This document shows, piece after piece, positions 42,853-50,784 of a stretch of DNA of 64,000 bases. Source of the stretch: Legionella_C sp048541585 (lineage in GTDB: Bacteria; Pseudomonadota; Gammaproteobacteria; Legionellales; Legionellaceae); contig NZ_CP183303.1 of assembly GCF_048541585.1 (NCBI RefSeq), forward strand, positions 1,054,001 to 1,118,000. The letters are read 5' to 3'. Position 1 is the stretch's first letter. Every line of letters begins with the position of its first letter. The position numbers and the translations under genes are program-made. Below the pieces are notes generated by a model, which searched no databases, was not told where the DNA came from, and saw only the letters and a program-made list of their open reading frames with translations.

Positions 42853-44370
42853 GTGAATACAATGATCCTATTTGTTCTGGGGTTTATGTTGATATGCCCG
42901 ATTATAGCACTTTTTTTAAACTGCTTTTTGGTATCTCAACCCCGGTTAGCAGCACAGCTAGCAGGAAAGCTTATAGGTATAAGTTTTTTGACCGCAATAA
43001 GCTTACTTTGCTATTTCTTTATATTTCAAAAAACTGCATTAGGATGGTCAATTAAGCTCAATACACTTAATTTATTGTTAAGTAGCTTAATCTTGTTTAT
43101 TAGCTTTATTGTTCATCAATTTTCATTGCGTTATATGCTTGGTGATAGGTTTTACAAGCATTTTTTTACTTTATTATCAGCGTTGACATTAAGTGTGCTT
43201 TTTTTAATGCTCGCCGATAATTTATTTTTATTTTGGGGCGCTTGGTCCATTTCAAACGTGCTTTTAGTACGCTTAATGATTCATAAAAGCCAATGGCAAG
43301 CTGCAAAAAATTCAGGTGTTTTAGCCCTTTATAACTTAGGATTAGGATGCATCTGTTTACTGGTAGCCTTTATTCTTTTAAGTCGTTGCTGCACCACAAA
43401 CTCTATTGAGGCAATAATTAACCAACCTAATTTTACGGATGTATCCTTATTATTCCTTTCTATGAGTCTTATTCTAATAGCCGCATTAACTCAATCGGCG
43501 TTATTTCCCTTTCATCGCTGGCTTATTAGCTCTTTAAATTCACCTACCCCAGCTTCTGCTCTTATGCATGCAGGGCTTATCAATGGCGGAGGTATTCTTA
43601 TTGTTAAGTTTGCGCCTCTCATGATCTTACAGCCAATTTTACTCAATGTTTTATTCTTACTGGGCGCGCTTTCAGCCTTTTTAGGTACGGTATGGAAGCT
43701 CATGCAGCATGACATTAAAAAAATGTTAGCGTGCTCAACATTAGCTCAAATGGGCTTTATGATGATGCAGTGTGGAGTTGGACTCTTTGCCGCGGCCATT
43801 GCGCATCTTTGTTGGCATGGTCTCTTTAAGGCTTACTTATTTTTAAGTGCAGGATCTGCCGCAACACAACATCCAGCGGTGATTAATTCTTCTAAGATTA
43901 CACCAACTCTTTTAATAATATCTCTTCTAGGCGGATTGATGGCTATGAGTACGTTTGCTTTTATCACACACAAGCCCTATTCAATACTTGCGCCTACGAC
44001 CTTCATTTTATTTTTTGCTTTTATCGCAGGCGCCCAACTCCTGTTAACTTGGATTTGCAGCCATAAAACGATAGGCAGTCTAATTACTGGATTAATACTC
44101 GCCGCCTTTACAGGCCTCATGTATGGTACGAGCATTCATCTCATTGAGTTATTGCTCCCCTCGGCATCGATTGTACCTGAATTTCAATTATCGTTCCTGC
44201 ATTGGACAGTCATGATGTTATTCGGTGGCCTTTGGATAGGATTTAACCTCCGCCAGTATAAAAGCTTTTGGCAATCAAAATTTGGTTGCTGGCTTTATAT
44301 GAATTTATTTAATGCAAGTCAGCCTTCTGCTAAGACCATTACCACGGTGCGAAGCGATTATAAATACTAA
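42853..44370 (+). CDS. dabB: inorganic carbon transporter membrane subunit DabB
   Basis: The 505-residue protein is an antiporter-like membrane subunit related to NADH dehydrogenase NuoL, with about 13 or more helices. The core contains ALTQSALFPFHRWLISSLNS, PTPASALMHAGLINGGGILI and MLACSTLAQMGFMMMQCGVG, where the conserved Lys and Glu-type charges for proton movement reside. Directly followed by a DabA gene 19 bp later, it is the DabB partner of the DAB bicarbonate-accumulation complex rather than a Complex I subunit; there are no other nuo genes nearby. The GTG start (42853) has GGGAGG four bases upstream. Confidence 0.88.
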   Translation: MNTMILFVLGFMLICPIIALFLNCFLVSQPRLAAQLAGKLIGISFLTAISLLCYFFIFQKTALGWSIKLNTLNLLLSSLILFISFIVHQFSLRYMLGDRFYKHFFTLLSALTLSVLFLMLADNLFLFWGAWSISNVLLVRLMIHKSQWQAAKNSGVLALYNLGLGCICLLVAFILLSRCCTTNSIEAIINQPNFTDVSLLFLSMSLILIAALTQSALFPFHRWLISSLNSPTPASALMHAGLINGGGILIVKFAPLMILQPILLNVLFLLGALSAFLGTVWKLMQHDIKKMLACSTLAQMGFMMMQCGVGLFAAAIAHLCWHGLFKAYLFLSAGSAATQHPAVINSSKITPTLLIISLLGGLMAMSTFAFITHKPYSILAPTTFILFFAFIAGAQLLLTWICSHKTIGSLITGLILAAFTGLMYGTSIHLIELLLPSASIVPEFQLSFLHWTVMMLFGGLWIGFNLRQYKSFWQSKFGCWLYMNLFNASQPSAKTITTVRSDYKY

Positions 44371-44389
44371 ACGTACTTAAGGAATCTCT

Positions 44390-46714
44390 ATGTCTATTGC
44401 ACACAAAATAATTGAAAAAGACACTATAAAAACTGAGGATAAGCGAGCAAATGTTTATCAAAAAGCGCAAGGTAATGATCTTGAAATACAGGCCTTGGTA
44501 CAAAAGGCTGCTAAATGTATTGCACCAGTGTGGCCGCTTGAAACGTTTATTGCTTGCAATCCTTTACAAGGTTTTGAAGCTCAAAATTTTGAAGAGGCAC
44601 TTGCTAAAGGAGGATTTAGACGACAAAGAGCTACACGTAATCTGCAACTAGAAGATGTCAATTTACAAATGATTAAATGGTGCGGCGGTTTTTTCGATGC
44701 AGGACAAGGCAGTATTGATATGCCACATCGAGATAAAGGATTTTATTTTGGCTTTTTAAAATTGGCTTACTTTGATAAGCAATTGCATCATAATAAAAAA
44801 GAGGCCAAAGAATTTTTAAGCCAGTTGCCTGAATCTGCTGAAAAAGCCATTAAAGTTTGCCTACTTAAGCTTAATGTTTCTCCAGGAGCCGAAGAAGCAT
44901 TTCTTTCACAAACATTGCTTTACTTGCCGGGCTGGGCAGGCTTTGTAAAATATAAGACCGATTGGCAACGTTTAAATCAGCAAGAAAGCCAACCGGTTAC
45001 ACTTGTTGATTTTCTTGCGGTTCGCTTAGTTCTAACTTGCTTACTTTGGCCTAATGCTACGCAAGAAAAAAAAAGTCTCGCAGATGGCTCTTTGGTTAAA
45101 AAAATGGTGGCAAAATTAAAAATTAAAGAGGATGCTTACCGACAACAATTACTGAAGCTTATTTTACCAGAGGTCAAAAAAACAGAAACTAAAACTGCAA
45201 GAAAAACGGCTCAATTGGTTTTTTGTATTGATGTTCGCTCAGAGCCTTTTCGACGTGCAATAGAATCATTAGGAAATTATGAAACATTTGGTTTCGCAGG
45301 TTTTTTTGGCCTTGCTGTGCAAGTGAATGAGTTTAAATCAGCTAAGGCTAAAGCGTGTTGTCCAGTTTTATTAAAGCCACGCTTTGCCATTGAAGAAAAA
45401 CTCATTGCAACAAATAAAAATATCCTTAAGCGTTATCATCAGGGAAAAAAATTCATTACCAGTGCAAAAAACCTCTATAAGCAACTTAAGCATAACTTTT
45501 CAACCCCGTTTGCGTTGGCAGAATCCTTAGGCCTTTGGTGCGGTGCAAGTATGTTATTAAAATCGTTAGCGCCTAATTTAAGTAGAAAACTCGTAAATAC
45601 AATTAAAAATACTGTTGCACCTAATTTTTCAACTAAGTGGGATTATGAGTTGACTCAAACTAAGTTAGATCAAGGTATATCGCTACAGGAGCAAATTAAC
45701 TATGCTGAAACAGTACTGCGCCTAATGGGACTTACCTCAGGGTTTGCTAAATTAATTCTCCTTTGCGGTCATGGGAGCACCACAGAAAATAATCCCTATG
45801 CATCAGCACTTGATTGTGGCGCTTGCGGCGGTAATCACGGTGGTATAAATGCACAATTATTAGCAAGTATTCTCAATAAACCGCAAGTTAGGCGAGGATT
45901 AGAGGACCGCGGCATTCATATACCACTTGATACCATCGTTTATGGTGCACTTCATAATACCACGGTTGACACAGTTGAAATCTATACAGAAGATACGCCC
46001 AAACCCATTTACTTAAGTCTTCTAAAGCAATTGCAAGCTGATTTAAGAAAAGCTGGGATTAAAACTAATGAAGAGCGGGGCGCTAAGTTAGAGAGTACTA
46101 ACTCAATAAAAGATATTATCCGGCGAAGCTGTGATTGGTCTGAAACAAGACCGGAGTGGGGACTGGCAAGAAATGCAGCATTCATTGTCGCACCTCGAAC
46201 AATTACAAAAAATATTCATCTAGACGGGCGCTGCTTTTTACATTCTTATCGCTTTGAAGAGGACTTAGAGGGTAGCTTGCTGGAAACTATCTTAACAGCA
46301 CCCATGGTGGTTGCTGAATGGATTAATACTCAATACCTGTTTTCTACTCTTGATAATGTTACTTTTGGAAGTGGCAGTAAAATAACACACAATGTGGTTG
46401 GTAAAATAGGTATTATGCAAGGCAACGGCAGTGATTTGATGCATGGGCTTCCGCTTCAATCAGTTATGAGTGGTGATGATAAAATCTATCATGAGCCACA
46501 GCGCCTACTTACTGTAGTTTATGCACCTCGCGAGTTAGTTTCAAAGGTTATTGAAAAACACCAGATTTTAAGAACCTTATTTTTCAACGAATGGGTACAC
46601 TTGTTAACGATAGATCCGATGACCGAACAGCCCTATCAGCTTACTAAATCAGGAAAATGGGTTTTAATACAGGGAGAAACATTTATAAAAAAAGTAGGCA
46701 CACACCTTTATTAA
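44390..46714 (+). CDS. dabA: inorganic carbon transporter subunit DabA (DUF2309)
   Basis: DabA is a zinc protein distantly related to beta-carbonic anhydrases. With DabB it is proposed to hydrate CO2 to bicarbonate in one direction, driven by the membrane cation gradient. The 774-residue protein has the expected zinc and active-site residues: Cys279 and Asp281 (FCIDVRSEPFRRA), His461 (LLCGHGSTTENNP) and Cys476 (LDCGACGGNHGG). The 15-residue His-Cys spacing matches what I recall of Halothiobacillus DabA. It also has CIAPVWPLETFIACNPL near the N-terminus. It follows dabB by 19 bp and its end overlaps the convergent zinc-ribbon gene by four bases. Confidence 0.92.
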   Translation: MSIAHKIIEKDTIKTEDKRANVYQKAQGNDLEIQALVQKAAKCIAPVWPLETFIACNPLQGFEAQNFEEALAKGGFRRQRATRNLQLEDVNLQMIKWCGGFFDAGQGSIDMPHRDKGFYFGFLKLAYFDKQLHHNKKEAKEFLSQLPESAEKAIKVCLLKLNVSPGAEEAFLSQTLLYLPGWAGFVKYKTDWQRLNQQESQPVTLVDFLAVRLVLTCLLWPNATQEKKSLADGSLVKKMVAKLKIKEDAYRQQLLKLILPEVKKTETKTARKTAQLVFCIDVRSEPFRRAIESLGNYETFGFAGFFGLAVQVNEFKSAKAKACCPVLLKPRFAIEEKLIATNKNILKRYHQGKKFITSAKNLYKQLKHNFSTPFALAESLGLWCGASMLLKSLAPNLSRKLVNTIKNTVAPNFSTKWDYELTQTKLDQGISLQEQINYAETVLRLMGLTSGFAKLILLCGHGSTTENNPYASALDCGACGGNHGGINAQLLASILNKPQVRRGLEDRGIHIPLDTIVYGALHNTTVDTVEIYTEDTPKPIYLSLLKQLQADLRKAGIKTNEERGAKLESTNSIKDIIRRSCDWSETRPEWGLARNAAFIVAPRTITKNIHLDGRCFLHSYRFEEDLEGSLLETILTAPMVVAEWINTQYLFSTLDNVTFGSGSKITHNVVGKIGIMQGNGSDLMHGLPLQSVMSGDDKIYHEPQRLLTVVYAPRELVSKVIEKHQILRTLFFNEWVHLLTIDPMTEQPYQLTKSGKWVLIQGETFIKKVGTHLY

Positions 46715-47541
46715 GGGTTACAGTAGTCGCAGTGGGTTGGATCGGCAAAAATTAATTTATCCTGTCGCGACTTAGCTTCTTCGTAAGGGCACTGAATACA
46801 TCCCCAAACCTCGAAACGATAAAGCGATGTTTTTTGATGACATAAACTGCAAGGCAAATAATCTTGTGTAGTTTTAAAACCAAAGCCTGGTGCTTGGCAA
46901 CTAGGGCAATGAACTTTAATACGCTTAACTAATTTATTGGCAAGCTCGCCTAAGCTATTCATGCGTGTTGGGTTCATCATTGCCCGCATATCGGCAGCAA
47001 GCAGCAGTGAGTCATCTTGGCAAAAACCTTGTTTAATAAGAGACATTAGGGTCTTATAATCTGTAATTCCTTTTGCTAATACTTTTTTATCGCTAGTCTG
47101 TAATGTAAGCGCGTGACTAGGAAATTTAACCTTGTGTAAAAAAGAGTCAATATTATCGTGCTGTTTGATTGTAAGCGTATGATAATTAGTATTAACCGTT
47201 AATAGTTGCTCAGCAATAATCCAGTCGTGATGTAAGTCAACAAAAACCATAATTTCATGCCCACAGTTTACAAAAGGGAGGGCAGGATGTGGACCAAAAC
47301 TTCCTTCACTAGCAATAGCTAGATAATAATTTTCTTGATTCATTGCTGTTTTTGCTTTTAGTACACAAGTTTCATAAGGACTTAATAGTCGCTCTGTTTC
47401 TCCCGTAAAAGTACCAAACTGGTCTGTATCTAAGTTAGCCACGGCCAGTTCACATGCCAAGTGTTCTGCAAAGGCCGGCGCTATAGCTTGTTCCTTTTGA
47501 TGTTTGGATGCTAACAAAATTTTTTTATTGTGATAAGCCAT
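46711..47541 (-). CDS. zinc-ribbon protein next to dabA (DUF6671-like)
   Basis: The 276-residue protein starts MAYHNKKILLASKHQKEQAI and includes LDTDQFGTFTGETERLLSP, ASEGSFGPHPALPFVNCGHE and KCxxC-rich C-terminal sequence. Four CxxC pairs (CPSC, CSLC, CIQC, CDYC) form what looks like two zinc ribbons. I believe this is the DUF6671 family, whose function is unknown to me. It is convergent with dabA (four-base overlap of the ends) and divergent from the LysR gene. That position suggests a shared role in inorganic carbon use. Frame and length look intact. Confidence 0.7.
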   Translation of the reverse strand: MAYHNKKILLASKHQKEQAIAPAFAEHLACELAVANLDTDQFGTFTGETERLLSPYETCVLKAKTAMNQENYYLAIASEGSFGPHPALPFVNCGHEIMVFVDLHHDWIIAEQLLTVNTNYHTLTIKQHDNIDSFLHKVKFPSHALTLQTSDKKVLAKGITDYKTLMSLIKQGFCQDDSLLLAADMRAMMNPTRMNSLGELANKLVKRIKVHCPSCQAPGFGFKTTQDYLPCSLCHQKTSLYRFEVWGCIQCPYEEAKSRQDKLIFADPTHCDYCNP

Positions 47542-47847
47542 TAGTTTACTCTTATATTATTTACTAACACTAATTAACTTGTTGGAATGCGCTAACAGCA
47601 TTATGGTACAGGTAGCCTAATCAAATGGGTATTGTTATTTATCAACCTACTTTGACTATATAAAATTAACTATCTTAAAGTTTATACTCTGTATTAAAAA
47701 TATGCATATCGGCAAACTAATATAATTAGTTTAACAATGTATTACATAAGATTAATTACATTAGCAATCCTTTTTCAATTGAACAAATGTATTAGCAATG
47801 TTAATATAGGAAAAGTAAGTAATTTTTATATTTCTATTAAAATCCTT

Positions 47848-48699
47848 ATGTCACTTGATACAGTTACCTTACAATGTTTTTTAGCGGTTGCGGATACAAA
47901 AAGTTTTACTAAAGCCGCAGAGCGGATCGGTCGTACGCAATCTGCTGTTAGCCAGCAAATTGCTAAATTAGAAGCTATTGTTGAAAAGTCATTGATTAAT
48001 CGGGGTCGTGAACTTTCTTTAACTACAGATGGTGAAGTGTTTCTAAGTTATGCTAAGCGTATTTATGAGCTACATAGAGAGTCATTAGATCGTTTTAAAG
48101 AGCCTGAGTTGCAAGGGGAAATAAAATTTGGCTTACCAGAAGATTTTGCTAGCATGATTTTATCCGATGTTTTAGTTGAATTTTCTCGTCTTCACCCTCG
48201 CGTCATTCTAAATGTAGAATGTGATTTAACGTTAAATTTAATTGAAAATTTTAACCAAGGAAAATTTGACTTAATTCTAATTAAATCGACACATCGTCAT
48301 GAAATGACAGAAGGTGTTAAAGTATGGAGTGAGCCTGTCGAATGGATAGGAAAAAAAGAACTTTTACCTTCTCTAGACAAAAAAGAAGTCATTCCTTTAG
48401 TACTCTCTCCTAAACCTTGTGTCTATCGAGGTAATGTTATTGAAGCGTTAACAAAAGCTAAAATTAATTGGCGTCTTGTTTATAGTAGTCCAAGTTATGC
48501 GGGTAAAATGGCAGCTGTCAGTGCAGGACTCGGCATTACAGCTATTCAACGAACCATGATACCGAACTATTTAGAGCGCCTTGATTTAAATTTTTTACCA
48601 GCTTTAAATGATATCCATGTCTCTTTACTCAAACGACAACAAAGCAATAAAGCAATCGAATCATTAGAGTTTTTCCTTTTAAAGAAATTAAAATATTAA
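47848..48699 (+). CDS. LysR-family transcriptional regulator
   Basis: The 283-residue protein has the LysR winged helix at the N-terminus (LQCFLAVADTKSFTKAAERI, RTQSAVSQQIAKLEAIV) and a periplasmic-binding-protein-like effector domain from about residue 90. I start at the ATG 47848 (MSLDTVTLQCFLAV), where the helix-turn-helix begins; the frame extends back to 47737 but that stretch is not LysR-like. It is divergent from the zinc-ribbon gene and close to dabBA, so those genes are the most likely targets. The effector is unknown. Confidence 0.85.
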   Translation: MSLDTVTLQCFLAVADTKSFTKAAERIGRTQSAVSQQIAKLEAIVEKSLINRGRELSLTTDGEVFLSYAKRIYELHRESLDRFKEPELQGEIKFGLPEDFASMILSDVLVEFSRLHPRVILNVECDLTLNLIENFNQGKFDLILIKSTHRHEMTEGVKVWSEPVEWIGKKELLPSLDKKEVIPLVLSPKPCVYRGNVIEALTKAKINWRLVYSSPSYAGKMAAVSAGLGITAIQRTMIPNYLERLDLNFLPALNDIHVSLLKRQQSNKAIESLEFFLLKKLKY

Positions 48700-48805
48700 G
48701 CAAAAACTGTATATGATAAATTTGGAAAGCCACCCTTTAGAAAATAAAAGTCCAATTTAATAATGTTATTAGTTAGTAGTATTAAAAATGACTATTGGCA
48801 TTGCT

Positions 48806-49258
48806 CTATCTAGTTTGGTATATGCGAAAAGCAATGTTTGCAACCATTAATAAATTAATAACTAAGTATATCGTTATTTTAAAGATTTGATTGGCTGTAG
48901 AAGAGCCGACAATTGATAATGTATCTAATAGAATTAAAGCTAGGCCATACTTATAGCCAACCGTAAAAGAAAATGCAAAAAATTTACTTACGAAATTCCT
49001 ACCTTTTGCAGCACCATTTGCTATAAATAAAATTAAAAGACCAACGCCTGTAATGAGTAAATATCCCCATATATTAACTAAATCTAAAAGGGTCGCTTGT
49101 CTTCCAATCATAGCTAGACACTGTTGCGTTAGTCCTAACGCGTCATACATAAATATGAGATAAAAATAGATAAAGAGTTGGCTTTCCGATAAAGTTCCGG
49201 TAAGTATTTTTTCTTTTATAGCTGCTGTACTAAAGAAATTTCTTATTCTTAATATCAT
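48806..49258 (-). CDS. small multi-pass membrane protein
   Basis: The 150-residue protein has about four hydrophobic segments (SQLFIYFYLIFMYDALG, LVNIWGYLLITGVGLLILFI, YKYGLALILLDTLSIV and IFKITIYLVINLLMVANIAF) and short charged loops. I do not recognise a family. It has no obvious partner; the LysR gene ends 100 bp away on the other strand, and two dispersed repeat copies lie just upstream. It could be a real small membrane protein of unknown function. Confidence 0.6.
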   Translation of the reverse strand: MILRIRNFFSTAAIKEKILTGTLSESQLFIYFYLIFMYDALGLTQQCLAMIGRQATLLDLVNIWGYLLITGVGLLILFIANGAAKGRNFVSKFFAFSFTVGYKYGLALILLDTLSIVGSSTANQIFKITIYLVINLLMVANIAFRIYQTR

Positions 49259-49316
49259 TGGATTTATCTTTTGTTATTGTCCCTAAGTAACTTTTCTTAG
49301 CAATAAGTAGAGGATA

Positions 49317-49366
49317 AAGGCCTTCTGGCTGAAACCTGGGTTTCACTTTGTTTCACCCAGGCTACA
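49317..49366. repeat. dispersed palindromic repeat C, copy 1
   Basis: The element contains CCTGGGTTTCACTTTG followed by TTTCACCCAGG, whose ends pair (CCTGGGT/ACCCAGG), and ends in GGCTACA. A related copy in the same orientation lies 145 bases away at 49462. From memory, similar CCTGGGTGAAAC-type repeats are common in Legionella-like genomes. Confidence 0.7.
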
Positions 49367-49461
49367 TTTCTAATATTTCTCGTTAAACTTAGCTAGCGTA
49401 GCATAATGAAGCTAAGTATATAAATAAACTTTAATTGCTATATTAAGTTAGCTTAACCTGG

Positions 49462-49515
49462 GTGTAGGCCTTGTGGCCGAAACCCGGGTTTCACTTCATT
49501 TCACTCAGGCTACAC
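49462..49515. repeat. dispersed palindromic repeat C, copy 2, forms a gene end
   Basis: This copy has inverted ends GTGTAGGCC and GGCTACAC, an inner AAACCCGGGTTT palindrome, and about 80% of positions in common with copy 1. Its right end supplies the TAG stop (49510-49512, minus strand) of the glycosyltransferase gene that runs into it, so the element probably entered the 3' end of that gene. Confidence 0.7.
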
Positions 49516-50580
49516 TGAATAATTTTTTTGCGGAAAATGTTCTTCAATTTGATTTTGTATTTCTAGAAGAAGATTTGCCGATATAAGATCAAACTTTTTT
49601 AATAATTCGAAATCAAATGCAGGATCTGTTTTAGCTTTAATTAAATTTTCTAAGGTATTACGGTATTGATTTATTTTTCTTGCAATAAACTCAGTAGCCA
49701 TTTTAGCTATTTTGATTGTATTTTCATCATTATTTTTATCTTCAAAAATACTCTCCATCAGACACTTAAGTTGCGCTGGTATATGTATAAGAAAATTTTC
49801 AGGCGTTCTTTTTCCACAAGTTGATGTTGAGCGTCTTAAATAGTTGATAATTTCTATTTGTGGTGGCAAGGCGGTAATACGATTTGCTTTAAGTAAAGCA
49901 CTCATATAAACAAAATCTTCAAAAGGATATTTTTCAGGTTTAGGAAGAGAAATAGTTGGAGCATAACATTTAATCCAACCCAAAGAAGAAAATTGCATGA
50001 CATCAAAATTTAAAGCCGATACTATCTTGGATTCAGTTTCTTGAACAGCCTGAAGCATTTGTTCTGTTTTCGCCTTATCAGCTAAGAGTCCTGCTGCATT
50101 AGACTTTTGTGTTTCATCTTCAAAGCTAACAGAAAAATTAAAAAGACAAATATCTGCCTTTGTTGAGCGCATTTGTTGCATAACAGTGGAGATGGCATCA
50201 GAACGCTTAAAACAATCATCTGAGTCTAGCCAAAAAATGTATGCTTGCGGATTTAATGTTCTCGAATAATTAAACAAAAATTGTCGAGCAGCGGAAATAC
50301 CTTGATTTTTTGCTGTTTGCTCAATATATATTTTTATCTTCCAGTCTTCATGTTGTTTAAGAAAAGTATTAACCTGCTCAATAGATTCATCGGTGGACCC
50401 GTCGTCAAAAATGATGAGTGTAATATTAGGATAAGTTTGTGCATCAATAGAAGAAAGTGCTTTTGTAATAAAAGGCGCTGCATTAAAGACGGGCATTAGA
50501 ATATGAACACTTGGCAAATTATTCGAAAAAAACTTAAAAGAAGGCAATTGGTATCTCTCTTTAACTGAAAACTTAAACAT
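49510..50580 (-). CDS. GT2-family glycosyltransferase
   Basis: The 356-residue protein is a family 2 glycosyltransferase: PSVHILMPVFNAAPFITKAL, LIIFDDGSTDESIEQVNTFL and the metal-binding AYIFWLDSDDCFKRSDAIST are the GT-A fold motifs. A C-terminal part of about 200 residues contains PFEDFVYMSALLKANR. No signal peptide or membrane helix is seen. Its stop codon lies within a dispersed repeat, so the last residues (QKNYSV) may not be original. It has no sugar-biosynthesis neighbours. Donor and acceptor cannot be deduced. Confidence 0.85.
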   Translation of the reverse strand: MFKFSVKERYQLPSFKFFSNNLPSVHILMPVFNAAPFITKALSSIDAQTYPNITLIIFDDGSTDESIEQVNTFLKQHEDWKIKIYIEQTAKNQGISAARQFLFNYSRTLNPQAYIFWLDSDDCFKRSDAISTVMQQMRSTKADICLFNFSVSFEDETQKSNAAGLLADKAKTEQMLQAVQETESKIVSALNFDVMQFSSLGWIKCYAPTISLPKPEKYPFEDFVYMSALLKANRITALPPQIEIINYLRRSTSTCGKRTPENFLIHIPAQLKCLMESIFEDKNNDENTIKIAKMATEFIARKINQYRNTLENLIKAKTDPAFDFELLKKFDLISANLLLEIQNQIEEHFPQKNYSV

Positions 50581-50784
50581 AACAATTATTCCATATTAAG
50601 CTCGTAGTAGGGTAGTCTAAATAACTATCATTAGGCTTTAAGACATGCCACAGCTGGTGGCTTAAAGAAAGAAGCTGAATTGATTGATTTCTATTTTATC
50701 CGATGCTTAAAGCTAGCAGTAGCAAAGCATTCCTGTTAACTTTAAGATTATAATTGATTACTAATCATTTTGTAGGATTAAATT

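Noticed and set aside
47737..47847. N-terminal extension of the LysR gene
   Set aside because: The added 37 residues are not LysR-like; the DNA-binding domain starts directly after the ATG at 47848.
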